A DNA stretch of 64,000 bases from contig LYSY01000004.1 of the NCBI GenBank assembly GCA_001657395.1, positions 1 to 64,000 of the forward strand, in the 5' to 3' direction. This document shows positions 24,536 through 33,248 of the stretch, one piece after another (positions within the stretch are counted from its first letter, which is position 1; every line of letters begins with the position of its first letter). This stretch comes from Rhodospirillales bacterium BBD 1991-14. GTDB taxonomy: Bacteria > Pseudomonadota > Alphaproteobacteria > Kiloniellales > Kiloniellaceae. The notes beneath the pieces were generated by a model that ran no database searches, was not told where the DNA came from, and saw nothing but the letters and a program-made list of their open reading frames with translations. A program made the translations under genes and the position numbers.

Positions 24536-25714
24536 ATGCGGGTCGCGATCTCCCCCTCTTTCGAGCCGGTGAAGGCACCGGGGAGCGTGACCGCGGGGGC
24601 GCCGCTGCTGGACCCTGCGGGGCCGCGGGTGGTCCTCGGCTGGACCGCCGAGGCTCTGGCGGCGCCGATCGAACCCTCGCCCAGCGTGCTCTTCGGTCCC
24701 CGCGGGGTCTGCCTGCATCCGGACGGCTCGCTCTGGGTCGCCGATACCGGCCATCACCGTCTGCTCGGCTGGCGGCGGGTCCCCAGAGCGGACAACGCGC
24801 CGGCCGACTTCGTGATCGGCCAGCCGGACTTCGGTCGCGAAGGGCGCAACGCCAAGGGCCCCGCCGGCGCCCACACCCTGAACGTGCCCACCGGCCTCTG
24901 CGCCTGGGGAGCCGGCCTGGCGGTCGCCGATGCCTGGAACCATCGCGTGCTCCTGTGGCGGGAGACGCCGCGGGCATCCCATCAGCCCGCCGACATCGTA
25001 CTCGGCCAGGACGGCCCGGCCGGCATGCTGGCCAATCGCGGCGCCGACCTGCCGGACGCCGCCACCCTCCACTGGCCTTACGGCGTGGCGGACCTCGACG
25101 GGCGGCTGTTGGTCGCCGATTCAGGCAACCGACGGGTCCTGATCTGGGAGAACCCGGAGCGCAGCGGCCAGCCGGCCGACCGGGTTCTGGGGCAGCGTGA
25201 CTTCATCACGCGGGACGAAAACGCGGGCGGCCCGGTCGGTGCCATGGGCATGCGCTGGCCCCACGGCATCGCCTTCTGGCAGGGCCACCTTGCGGTTTCC
25301 GATGCCGGCAACAACCGCATCATGCTCTGGGACGGCCTGCCGCCGCGCTCCGCCGCGCCTTGCGGGCGGCTGCTGGGGCAGGCAGACTTCGCCGCCTGTG
25401 ACCACAACATGGGCGCCTATTACCCCGATGCCGCGGCTGTGAACATGCCCTATGCGGTGACCGTGGCCGGCGGTCTGCTGATCGCCGCCGATACCGCGAA
25501 TTCGCGCCTGCTCGGCTGGACCCGGCCGGAGATGACGGCGCCTGCCGAACGCCTGACCGGGCAGCCGGACTTTGCCTCCAAGGGCGACAACGCCTGGGGG
25601 CTGCCGGCTCGCGACACACTCTGCTGGCCCTACGGGCTCTCCGCGCTGGGGCGGCAGGTCGCCGTCGCCGACAGCGGCAACAACCGCGTGCTGCTCTGGG
25701 ACCTGGCGTCATGA
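24536..25714 (+). CDS. Six-bladed NHL-repeat protein, hydrogenase-associated
   Basis: Encodes 392 aa. Six NHL blades can be read, each with a W/N-P-G/A...VAD-x-x-N-x-R-[VLI]-L-x-W core (VADTGHHRLLGW, VADAWNHRVLLW, VADSGNRRVLIW, VSDAGNNRIMLW, AADTANSRLLGW, VADSGNNRVLLW). A GQxDF motif recurs between most blades. It should form a closed beta-propeller. No signal peptide, so it is cytoplasmic. NHL genes recur in group 1h/2a loci; a docking role in maturation or electron transfer is inference. Its stop overlaps the hypF start. Confidence 0.82.
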   Translation: MRVAISPSFEPVKAPGSVTAGAPLLDPAGPRVVLGWTAEALAAPIEPSPSVLFGPRGVCLHPDGSLWVADTGHHRLLGWRRVPRADNAPADFVIGQPDFGREGRNAKGPAGAHTLNVPTGLCAWGAGLAVADAWNHRVLLWRETPRASHQPADIVLGQDGPAGMLANRGADLPDAATLHWPYGVADLDGRLLVADSGNRRVLIWENPERSGQPADRVLGQRDFITRDENAGGPVGAMGMRWPHGIAFWQGHLAVSDAGNNRIMLWDGLPPRSAAPCGRLLGQADFAACDHNMGAYYPDAAAVNMPYAVTVAGGLLIAADTANSRLLGWTRPEMTAPAERLTGQPDFASKGDNAWGLPARDTLCWPYGLSALGRQVAVADSGNNRVLLWDLAS

Positions 25715-28131
25715 AGGGCGAAGCCATCACGGTGCGCGGCCAGGTCCAGGGCGTCGGCTTCCGCCCGACGGTCTGGCGCATCGCCACCGAGCTGGGCCTG
25801 ACCGGCGATGTCCGCAACACGGGCGAGGGCGTGGAGATCCGCCTCTGGGGTGCGGCGCTCGACCGCTTCGCCGAGCGGCTGCGCGCGGAGGCGCCGGCCC
25901 TGGCGCGCATCGACGGCCTGGAGCGCCGGCCGCTGGATGTGCCGGTCGACGTTCCGGCGCCCGAGGCGTTCCGGATCGCCGCCTCCTCAGCCGGGGTGAT
26001 GCGCGCTGCCGTCACACCCGATGCGGCAACCTGCCCGGACTGTCTGGCGGAGATGCGCGACCCCTTTGACCGGCGCTACCGCTACCCTTTTGCCAACTGC
26101 ACCAACTGCGGGCCGCGTTTTTCCATCGTCGAGGGCGCGCCCTACGACCGCGACAAGACCACCATGGCCGCCTTCGCGCTCTGCCCGGACTGCCGCGGCG
26201 AGTACGAAGATCCGGCGGACCGGCGCTTCCATGCCCAGCCCGTGGCCTGTCACCGCTGCGGTCCCCGTGCCTGGATCGAGCACCTCGGCGGCGGTGCCGT
26301 GAACCACGAAGCCTTTTCCATGCTCGACGACGTCGATGCCGCCGGCGGCATGCTGATGATGGGCCACATCGTCGCGGTGAAGGGCATCGGCGGCTTCCAC
26401 CTGGCCTGCGATGCCACAAAGGACGCGGTGGTCGCGCGTCTCAGGGCGCGCAAGCGCCGCCGCGGCAAGGCCTTCGCGCTGATGGCCCGCGATGTCGAGG
26501 TCATCCGCCGCTACTGCACGGTTACGGAGGCCGAGGAGGCGCTGCTGAACAGCCCTGCGGCGCCCATCGTGCTGCTGAAAACGACGGGCGAAGCGCTGCC
26601 GGAGGCCGTGGCCCCGGGCCTCGACCGGGTCGGCTTCATGCTGCCCTACACGCCGCTGCATCACCTGCTGTTGCGCCGCATGACGCGCCCGGTGGTGATG
26701 ACCAGCGGCAACCTCTCCGGCCGCCCGCAATGCACGGAGAACGATGCGGCGCGGGCAGAGCTGGCGGCGGTGGCCGACTTCGCCCTGATGCACGACCGGG
26801 GGATCGCCAACCGCATCGACGATTCGGTCGTCCGCCTCGACCTCGGCCGTCCGCGCCTGCTGCGCCGCGCCCGCGGCTATGCGCCGGCGCCCATCGCCCT
26901 GCCGGAAGGCTTCGACCGCGACCGGCAGGTGCTGGCACTGGGCGGGGAGCTGAAGAACACCTTCTGTCTGGTGAAGGACGGCCAGGCGGTCCTCAGCCAG
27001 CACATGGGCGACCTGGAGGACGCCGCGACCGCCGCGGACGTCAGCCACAACCTGCGTCTTTACGAAGAGCTCTTCGAACCGGCGGCGGAGGCGATCGCCG
27101 TCGACTGTCACCCGGACTATCTCTCGACCAAACGCGGTCAGGCGTTGGCGGAGGAGAGGGGGCTGCCGCTGGTCGAGGTGCAGCACCATCACGCCCACAT
27201 CGCCGCCTGCCTGGCCGAAAACGGCTGGCCGCTGGAAGGCGGGCCGGTTCTCGGCATCGCCATGGACGGCCTTGGCTACGGCGCCGACGGGACGGTCTGG
27301 GGCGGCGAGTTCCTGGCCTGCGACTATCGCGGCTACGAGCGCCTCGGTTTCCTGAAGCCGGTCGCCCTGCCGGGCGGCAGCGCCGCGGTGCGCGAGCCCT
27401 GGCGCAATGCCTACGCCCACCTGATGGCGGAGATGGGCTGGGCCGAGTTCGCCATGAACTTCGCCCGGCTTGATCTCCATCAACGGCTGGAGGCCGCCCC
27501 CCGTGCGACCCTCGATGCCATGATCGCCAAGGGTCTGAACGCACCTCTGTCGTCCTCCTGCGGGCGGCTCTTCGACGCCGCCGCGGCGCTCTGCGGCTTG
27601 GCCTGGGAGGCCCAGGCCTATGAGGGCGAGGCGGCGATGCGCTTCGAGGCGGCCATCGATCCGGCGGCGCTGGAGGAGGCGGAGGATCTCGCCTATCCCT
27701 TCGCGATCCCGTTGCTCGGCGGCAAGGGCAGGCCCTACATCGAGCCTCTCGCCGTGTGGCGGGCGCTGCTGGGCGACCTGCATTTGAACACACCGGTCGG
27801 GGTGATCGCGGCGCGCTTTCATCGCGGCCTCGCCAGGGCCATCGTCGCCATGGCCGCGCGGCTGTCTGGTGGTTTGGCGGGAGACGCGAACCGTTTTTCC
27901 GCCGTCGCGCTGAGCGGCGGCTGTTTCCAGAATGCCACGCTTTTCAAACTGGTCCACGAGGGGCTGGAGCAGCGAGGCTTCACCGTGCTCAGTCATGAAA
28001 AGGTGCCGGCCAACGACGGCGGCCTGGCGCTCGGCCAGGCGGTCGTGGCGCTGGCCCAAAAGCAAGGCGATCCGCGCCACGAACCAGGAGAGAGACCAGG
28101 AGAGAGACATGTGTTTGGGGATCCCCGGTAG
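25711..28131 (+). CDS. hypF: Carbamoyltransferase HypF
   Basis: Encodes 806 aa, full length. Domains in order: acylphosphatase-like (about 5-90, GQVQGVGFRPTVWR), two zinc fingers (about 105-190, with CPDC, CTNCGPRFS, CPDCRGEY, CHRCGP), YrdC-like (about 200-385) and a Kae1-like metal/ATP domain with the HHHAHIAAC motif. It turns carbamoyl phosphate into the carbamoyl-adenylate used by HypE to make the cyanide ligands. ATGA overlap with the NHL gene; its end overlaps hypC by 23 bases. Confidence 0.95.
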   Translation: MKGEAITVRGQVQGVGFRPTVWRIATELGLTGDVRNTGEGVEIRLWGAALDRFAERLRAEAPALARIDGLERRPLDVPVDVPAPEAFRIAASSAGVMRAAVTPDAATCPDCLAEMRDPFDRRYRYPFANCTNCGPRFSIVEGAPYDRDKTTMAAFALCPDCRGEYEDPADRRFHAQPVACHRCGPRAWIEHLGGGAVNHEAFSMLDDVDAAGGMLMMGHIVAVKGIGGFHLACDATKDAVVARLRARKRRRGKAFALMARDVEVIRRYCTVTEAEEALLNSPAAPIVLLKTTGEALPEAVAPGLDRVGFMLPYTPLHHLLLRRMTRPVVMTSGNLSGRPQCTENDAARAELAAVADFALMHDRGIANRIDDSVVRLDLGRPRLLRRARGYAPAPIALPEGFDRDRQVLALGGELKNTFCLVKDGQAVLSQHMGDLEDAATAADVSHNLRLYEELFEPAAEAIAVDCHPDYLSTKRGQALAEERGLPLVEVQHHHAHIAACLAENGWPLEGGPVLGIAMDGLGYGADGTVWGGEFLACDYRGYERLGFLKPVALPGGSAAVREPWRNAYAHLMAEMGWAEFAMNFARLDLHQRLEAAPRATLDAMIAKGLNAPLSSSCGRLFDAAAALCGLAWEAQAYEGEAAMRFEAAIDPAALEEAEDLAYPFAIPLLGGKGRPYIEPLAVWRALLGDLHLNTPVGVIAARFHRGLARAIVAMAARLSGGLAGDANRFSAVALSGGCFQNATLFKLVHEGLEQRGFTVLSHEKVPANDGGLALGQAVVALAQKQGDPRHEPGERPGERHVFGDPR

Positions 28132-28390
28132 GATCGTCGAGATCACCGACGCCGATCGTAAGCTCGGCCTCGTGGAGGTCGCCGGCGTCGGGCGGCAGGT
28201 CAACCTCGCCTGCATCGTCGACGACGAGCATCCGCTGGAGGCCTGCGTCGGTGACTGGGTGCTGGTGCACGTGGGCTTTGCCATGAGCCGCATCGACGAG
28301 GACCAGGCGGCGGAGACCCTGGCCATCCTTGCCGAGTTGGGCGAGGTGCAGGAAGAGCTGGCGGCGATGCGCGCCTCCGGCAAGGCATGA
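28109..28390 (+). CDS. hypC: Hydrogenase assembly chaperone HypC
   Basis: Encodes 93 aa from ATG 28109, giving the canonical MCLGIPGRIVEI start whose Cys2 binds the Fe(CN)2CO unit and the HypD partner. The start lies inside the end of hypF. Its ribosome site is a short tandem duplication (ccaggagagaga twice) within hypF codons. Confidence 0.93.
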   Translation: MCLGIPGRIVEITDADRKLGLVEVAGVGRQVNLACIVDDEHPLEACVGDWVLVHVGFAMSRIDEDQAAETLAILAELGEVQEELAAMRASGKA

Positions 28391-28427
28391 AGCCTTTGTC
28401 CCGAATAACGAGACGGAGGGCAGGAAC

Positions 28428-29129
28428 ATGAGCGGCAAGACCGCGTTGGAAGGCCTCTATCCTTTCCTCTACGGCGCCGGGCAGGACGCGGCGGCGGTCG
28501 AAGCCGGGCTTGTCGAGTCGCTGCGCCAGAAGGCCGACCACTCGGTGGAGACCAAGCGGCAGTTCTTCGCGCAGAACGCCGAAAAGATCGTCGCCGTCGC
28601 CCAGGCCATCGCCGCGGTCTACCGCAACGGCGGGCGGCTGTTCACCATGGGCAACGGCGGCTCCGCCTGCGATGCCGCCCACATCGCCGTGGAGTTCCAG
28701 CATCCGGTGACCGCCGGCCGTCCCGCCCTGCCGGCGAAGAACCTGACCGCCGACATTGCGATGATGACCGCCGTCGGCAACGACGTCGGTTTCGAGCACA
28801 TCTACCTGCGCCAGATCGTCGCCCACGGGCGCGCCGGCGACGGCCTGATCGGCGTCTCCACCAGCGGCAACTCGGCCAACCTCATGGCCGCCTTCGAGAA
28901 GGCCCGGGACATGGGCATCACCACCATCGGGCTGGCCGGCATGGAAGGCGGCGCTATGGCGCGCAGCGGCGCGCTCGATCACTGCCTGGTGGTGGAGACC
29001 GACAGCATCCACCGCATCCAGGAATGCCACGTCGCCATCTATCACATCCTCTGGGATCTGACCCACACCCTGCTGGCCGACACCCGCGGCGGCCTTGCGG
29101 ATGCCAGCGCGTCCGAGAAGAAAGGCTGA
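28428..29129 (+). CDS. SIS-domain protein, GmhA-like, in hyp operon
   Basis: Encodes 233 aa from ATG 28428 behind ACGGAGGG. The phosphosugar-isomerase (SIS) core is clear: FTMGNGGSACDAAHIAVEF, STSGNSANLMAAF and the C-terminal ETDSIHRIQECHVAIYHIL. These match sedoheptulose-7-phosphate isomerase GmhA, including the zinc-site region. GmhA-like genes recur inside actinobacterial-type hydrogenase clusters, and no lipopolysaccharide heptose gene is nearby, so it may have a hydrogenase-linked role. That role is not known to me. Confidence 0.8.
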   Translation: MSGKTALEGLYPFLYGAGQDAAAVEAGLVESLRQKADHSVETKRQFFAQNAEKIVAVAQAIAAVYRNGGRLFTMGNGGSACDAAHIAVEFQHPVTAGRPALPAKNLTADIAMMTAVGNDVGFEHIYLRQIVAHGRAGDGLIGVSTSGNSANLMAAFEKARDMGITTIGLAGMEGGAMARSGALDHCLVVETDSIHRIQECHVAIYHILWDLTHTLLADTRGGLADASASEKKG

Positions 29130-29133
29130 CGTC

Positions 29134-30276
29134 ATGAAGTACGTCGACGAATTCCGCGACCCGGAGAAGGCCAAGGCGCTGTTCCGCGAGATCGAGACCC
29201 TGGCCGCGCGGATCGAGACCCGCGACGGCAAGCCGCTGCAGGTGATGGAGGTCTGCGGCGGCCATACGCACTCGATCTTCCGCTACGGCCTGGAGGCCAT
29301 GCTGCCGGAAAAGATCGAGCTGGTGCACGGGCCCGGCTGCCCGGTTTGTGTGTTGCCCATGGGCCGGGTCGACGACTGCGTGGCGCTCGCCGAGCGGCCG
29401 GAGGTGATCTTCACCACCTTCGGCGATGCCATGCGGGTGCCGGGCTCCAAGAAAAGCCTTCTGCAGGCCAAGGCCGAGGGCGCCGACGTGCGCATGGTCT
29501 ATTCGCCGCTGGACGCCCTGGCGCTGGCCCGCGACAACCCGGAGCGGGAGGTGGTGTTCTTCGCCCTCGGGTTCGAGACCACCATGCCCAGCACGGCGCT
29601 GACCGTGCTGCAGGCCGAGGCAGAGGGCATCGAGAACTTCTCCCTGTTCTGCAACCACATCACCATCATCCCCACCATCAAGGCGATTCTCGATTCGCCG
29701 GACCTGCGGATCGACGGTTTCCTGGGCCCGGGTCACGTGTCGATGGTGATCGGCAACCAGCCCTACGACTTCATCGCCCGCCACTACAGGCGCCCGGTGG
29801 TGATCGCCGGCTTCGAGCCGCTGGACATCCTCCATGCCCTCTGGATGCTGCTGAAGCAGTTCGCCGAGGGGCGCTGCGCAGTGGAGAACCAGTACGACCG
29901 CATCGTGCCCAGCGACGGCAACCGCCAGGCGCTGGAGGCCGTCGCAAGCGTTTTCGAACTGCGCGAGTTCTTCGAGTGGCGCGGCCTCGGCTCCATCGAC
30001 CATTCGGGCATGCGCATCCGCGAGGCCTACGCGCGCTTCGATGCGGAGCGCCGCTTCCCGCTGCCGCAGGTGAAGATCGCCGATCCCAAGTCCTGCCAGT
30101 GCGGCGAGGTTCTGAAGGGCGTCATCAAACCCTGGCAGTGCAAGGTCTTCGGCAAGGCCTGCACGCCGGAAACGCCGATGGGTGCGCTGATGGTCTCCAG
30201 CGAGGGGGCCTGCGCGGCCTACTACCAATACGGTGGCGGATTGCGCGCCGGTGTGCCGGTGGAGGCGGCGGAATGA
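29134..30276 (+). CDS. hypD: Hydrogenase formation protein HypD
   Basis: Encodes 380 aa. Conserved segments CGGHTHSIFRYG, GPGCPVCV and GFETTMPST hold the Cys residues that build the Fe(CN)2CO intermediate with HypC. The C-terminal [4Fe-4S] region has SCQCGEVLKG, QCKVFGKAC and EGACAAYY. ATG 29134 gives the usual start; a frame extending upstream overlaps the SIS gene and is not supported. Its stop overlaps the hypE start. Confidence 0.95.
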   Translation: MKYVDEFRDPEKAKALFREIETLAARIETRDGKPLQVMEVCGGHTHSIFRYGLEAMLPEKIELVHGPGCPVCVLPMGRVDDCVALAERPEVIFTTFGDAMRVPGSKKSLLQAKAEGADVRMVYSPLDALALARDNPEREVVFFALGFETTMPSTALTVLQAEAEGIENFSLFCNHITIIPTIKAILDSPDLRIDGFLGPGHVSMVIGNQPYDFIARHYRRPVVIAGFEPLDILHALWMLLKQFAEGRCAVENQYDRIVPSDGNRQALEAVASVFELREFFEWRGLGSIDHSGMRIREAYARFDAERRFPLPQVKIADPKSCQCGEVLKGVIKPWQCKVFGKACTPETPMGALMVSSEGACAAYYQYGGGLRAGVPVEAAE

Positions 30277-31337
30277 ACGTAATGACTCCTGCCAATCCGC
30301 CCACCCGCCGGCTGCGCGCCGAGCGGGTCACCTTGGCGCACGGCGGCGGCGGCAAGGCCATGCGCGATCTCATCGACGACGTCTTCGTCGCCGCCTTCCG
30401 CAATCCGGAGATGGGTGAGATGGAGGATCAGGCGCGCCTGACTTCGGCGGCCCTGGCCGAGCCCGGCGCCCAGCTTGCCTTCACCACCGACAGCTTCGTG
30501 GTCGATCCCCTCGAGTTTCCCGGCGGCGATATCGGCACCATCGCCGTCTGCGGCACGGTGAACGATCTGGCGGTCGGCGGCGCGCGGCCGCTCTGGCTCT
30601 CCGCCTCCTTCATCATCGAGGAGGGGGTGGAGGTGGCGCTGCTGCGGCGCATCGCCGCCTCCATGCGCCGCGCCGCGGAGGAGGCCGGCACGGCGATCGT
30701 CACCGGCGATACCAAGGTCGTCGGCAAGGGCTCGGCGGACAAGCTCTTCGTCACCACCGCAGGCGTCGGCGTCATTCCGCCGGGCCGCAGCCTGGCGGCC
30801 AGCCGCATCCAGGCCGGCGACGTCGCCATCGTGAACGGCGTACTGGGCGACCACGGCGCGGCGATCCTGGCGGCGCGGGGCGACATGGCGCTCACGACGG
30901 ACATCCCCTCCGACTGCCGTTCGCTGAACGGCCTGATGGAGGCGGTGATCGCCGCCGCGCCCAATCTGCGCGCCGCCCGGGATGCAACCCGCGGCGGGCT
31001 CGCGTCGGCCCTGAACGAGATGGCCGAGGCCGCGGGCGTCGGCATCGAGATCGAGGAGACGGCGCTGCCGCTGCGCGACGAGGTCAAAGGCGTCTGCGAA
31101 ATCCTGGGTCTCGATCCGCTCTATCTTGCCAACGAGGGCACGCTCGTGCTCTTCGTACCGGCGGCGGAGTCGCAGGCGGCCCTGGCTGCCATGCAGGACC
31201 ATCCGGCCGGGCGGGATGCGAAGATCATCGGCCGCGCGGTGGAGGGTCACGGCGGCACCGTCGTCATGCAAACGCTGTTCGGCGGGCAGCGCATCGTCGA
31301 CATGCTGGTCGGCGAACAGTTGCCGCGGATCTGTTAG
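30273..31337 (+). CDS. hypE: Hydrogenase maturation protein HypE
   Basis: Encodes 354 aa from ATG 30273 (ATGA overlap with hypD). PurM-like fold with the N-terminal LAHGGGGKAMRDLI and the ATP-site segments TVNDLAVGGA and TGDTKVVGKG. It ends in PRIC, where the terminal Cys is carbamoylated and dehydrated to thiocyanate, the source of the CN ligands. Confidence 0.95.
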   Translation: MNVMTPANPPTRRLRAERVTLAHGGGGKAMRDLIDDVFVAAFRNPEMGEMEDQARLTSAALAEPGAQLAFTTDSFVVDPLEFPGGDIGTIAVCGTVNDLAVGGARPLWLSASFIIEEGVEVALLRRIAASMRRAAEEAGTAIVTGDTKVVGKGSADKLFVTTAGVGVIPPGRSLAASRIQAGDVAIVNGVLGDHGAAILAARGDMALTTDIPSDCRSLNGLMEAVIAAAPNLRAARDATRGGLASALNEMAEAAGVGIEIEETALPLRDEVKGVCEILGLDPLYLANEGTLVLFVPAAESQAALAAMQDHPAGRDAKIIGRAVEGHGGTVVMQTLFGGQRIVDMLVGEQLPRIC

Positions 31338-31364
31338 AACTGGTTTTTTCGAGGGGATAAGGTT

Positions 31365-32084
31365 TTGGAAGGTTTTTTGGTACTGGGGTTTCTGATCGGT
31401 ATGCAGCACGCGCTGGAGGCGGACCACCTGGCGGCGGTCGGCGCCATGGCGGTGAGTGGCAAGTCATCAAAGCGCTGGCTCGCATTGCGTGGCGCGGCCT
31501 GGGGGCTCGGCCACACCATCACGCTCTTTGCGATCTGTGCGGCGGTCATTCTGATGGGGCTGACCCTGACGGAGCAGACCTCGGCGGCGCTGGAATTCGG
31601 CGTCGGCGTCATGTTGGTCCTGCTGGGCCTGGACGTGCTGCGCCGCTTTCGCGCCAAGCGCATCCACTTTCACGTTCACAGCCATGATGCGGGGCCTCCG
31701 CACCTCCATGCCCACAGCCACGCGGGCGCGACCGCGGCGCACCGCGACGACCCGCACGATCACCGCCATCCGGCGGGCTTTCCCCTGCGGGCGCTGGCGG
31801 TCGGGCTGATCCACGGCGCGGCGGGCTCCGCGGGCCTGCTGGCCCTGGCCGTGGCGGCAACCCAGGACGCCTGGACGGCGCTGGGTTACGTGCTCGTCTT
31901 CGGCCTCGGCTCCATCCTCGGCATGGCGGCGCTGTCTTTTGTGGCCGCCTGGCCGCTGGGGGCGGCGGAGCAACGGGCGCGGTGGATCCACACGGGTCTG
32001 ACGCTGGGCGCGGCGGCCCTGGCGATTGTGCTGGGCGTCGACGTCATGGCCGGCACGGCGGAGACCGCCTGGGGAAGCCTCTGA
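31365..32084 (+). CDS. Nickel/cobalt permease of the NicO/HoxN type
   Basis: Encodes 239 aa, apparently from TTG 31365; no ATG lies near the start. The nickel signature HALEADH (H-x4-D-H) is in the first membrane segment, followed by about five more. A His-rich cytoplasmic or periplasmic loop lies near residues 100-140 (HFHVHSHD, HLHAHSHA, DDPHDHRH). It is placed between hypE and hypA, so nickel supply for the hydrogenase is the likely role. The exact transporter subfamily is less certain than the metal. Confidence 0.78.
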   Translation: MEGFLVLGFLIGMQHALEADHLAAVGAMAVSGKSSKRWLALRGAAWGLGHTITLFAICAAVILMGLTLTEQTSAALEFGVGVMLVLLGLDVLRRFRAKRIHFHVHSHDAGPPHLHAHSHAGATAAHRDDPHDHRHPAGFPLRALAVGLIHGAAGSAGLLALAVAATQDAWTALGYVLVFGLGSILGMAALSFVAAWPLGAAEQRARWIHTGLTLGAAALAIVLGVDVMAGTAETAWGSL

Positions 32085-32326
32085 TGCACGAACTGGGCCT
32101 CACGCGCAACATTGTCGCCATCGTCGGCGAGCACGCCGGCTCCCGGCGGGTGCGGCGCGTGTGTCTGGCGGTCGGCCCGCTAGCCTGCGTCGAGCGTGAG
32201 GCCCTCAGTTTCTGTTTCGACATCGTCGCCGAGGGAACGGTGCTGGAGGGCGCCGCGCTGGAGTTTCTCGATGCCGAGGGCGACGTCTTCATGATCAAGA
32301 ACTTCGAAGTGGAGGAGGCGGCCTGA
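32084..32326 (+). CDS. hypA: HypA-like nickel chaperone lacking its zinc ribbon
   Basis: Encodes only 80 aa, against about 113 usual. The nickel-binding N-terminus is intact (MHELGLTRNIVAIV, with His2) and the ALSFCFDIVAEGTVLEGAALEF segment is present (written across two motifs in the family). The normal C-x2-C...C-x2-C zinc ribbon is absent: the chain passes from EGAALEF straight to the usual C-terminal strand EGDVFMIKNFEVE. Both start and stop overlap neighbours (TGATG), so it is a working cistron rather than a broken gene. It should deliver nickel with HypB. Confidence 0.88.
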   Translation: MHELGLTRNIVAIVGEHAGSRRVRRVCLAVGPLACVEREALSFCFDIVAEGTVLEGAALEFLDAEGDVFMIKNFEVEEAA

Positions 32327-33237
32327 TGTGCGGAACCTGCGGATGCTCAGACCCGGCCAATGCCGTGACCCTGACCGATCTGGACAAGGGCGAGCAGGCG
32401 CTGCTGCGCCAGGGCGCGATCACGGCAGCGCCAAACCATCATCATCATCACGACCATGATCACCCCCACGATCATGACCATGACCACCATAATCATGACC
32501 ACGGGCATCATCATGACCACGTCCACGGTGATCATGCACAGGGTGATCACGTCCATGGGCCGCACGGCGAGGTGATCGCGCTGGAGCAGGCGGTGCTGGC
32601 CAAGAACGACCGCATCGCCGACCGCAACCGCGGCTGGTTCGAGGGACGCGGCGTGCTGGCCCTCAACCTCGTCAGCTCGCCCGGCGCCGGCAAGACGACG
32701 CTGCTGGAGCGCACCATCGAGGCGCTGCGGGACCGCGTCGAGATCGCCGTCATCGAGGGCGACCAGATGACCGTCAACGACGCGGAGCGCATTCGCTCTG
32801 CCGGTGCGCGGGCTGTGCAGATCAACACCGGTGCCGGCTGTCACTTGGAGGCCGACATGGTGGCGGAGGCGGTGAAGAGCCTGGATCCGCAGGCCGGCTC
32901 GCTGCTGATGATCGAAAACGTCGGCAATCTGGTCTGCCCGGCCATGTTCGATCTCGGCGAGCGCATGAAGATCGCCGTGATTTCGACCACCGAGGGCGAG
33001 GACAAGCCGCTGAAGTACCCGCACATGTTCCGCGCGGCCGAGGTGGTGGTGATCAACAAGATCGACCTGGCGCCGCACGTGGATTTCGATGAGGCGCTCT
33101 GCACCGCCAACATCAGAAGCGTGAACCCGGAGGCCCGCCTGTTCACGCTCTCAGCGCGCACCGGCGCGGGGATGGACACCTGGCTCGCCTTCCTGGAAGA
33201 CGAGCGCGGCGAGGCCTTCGGCCTGGCAGGCGAGTAG
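32326..33237 (+). CDS. hypB: Hydrogenase nickel-incorporation GTPase HypB
   Basis: Encodes 303 aa. The N-terminus has the high-affinity metal motif MCGTCGC, followed by a long His/Asp tract (about residues 38-80) that can store nickel. The GTPase domain has the P-loop SSPGAGKTT, the metal-site region GAGCHLEADM and NKIDLAP. It loads nickel into HupL with HypA. Last gene of the hydrogenase block; a convergent gene begins 11 bases on. Confidence 0.95.
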   Translation: MCGTCGCSDPANAVTLTDLDKGEQALLRQGAITAAPNHHHHHDHDHPHDHDHDHHNHDHGHHHDHVHGDHAQGDHVHGPHGEVIALEQAVLAKNDRIADRNRGWFEGRGVLALNLVSSPGAGKTTLLERTIEALRDRVEIAVIEGDQMTVNDAERIRSAGARAVQINTGAGCHLEADMVAEAVKSLDPQAGSLLMIENVGNLVCPAMFDLGERMKIAVISTTEGEDKPLKYPHMFRAAEVVVINKIDLAPHVDFDEALCTANIRSVNPEARLFTLSARTGAGMDTWLAFLEDERGEAFGLAGE

Positions 33238-33248
33238 CCGCTTCCGCT

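Noticed and set aside
25987-28383. A nearly 800-codon open frame on the minus strand opposite hypF/hypC
   Set aside because: High-GC genes often leave long antisense frames open. The plus-strand frame encodes unmistakable HypF and HypC, and the antisense product is Arg/Gly/His-rich with no family features. The same reasoning removes other antisense frames, such as those opposite the repeat-protein genes and xdhB.
29346-30272. In-frame extension upstream of hypE across hypD
   Set aside because: The extra residues are low-complexity Arg/Gly/Pro sequence in another frame of hypD. The canonical HypE start is at 30273 with an ATGA overlap.
32441-32560. CAT/CAC-rich run resembling a simple-sequence repeat
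   Set aside because: It is the His-rich nickel-storage tract of HypB, a known family feature, not an independent repeat.
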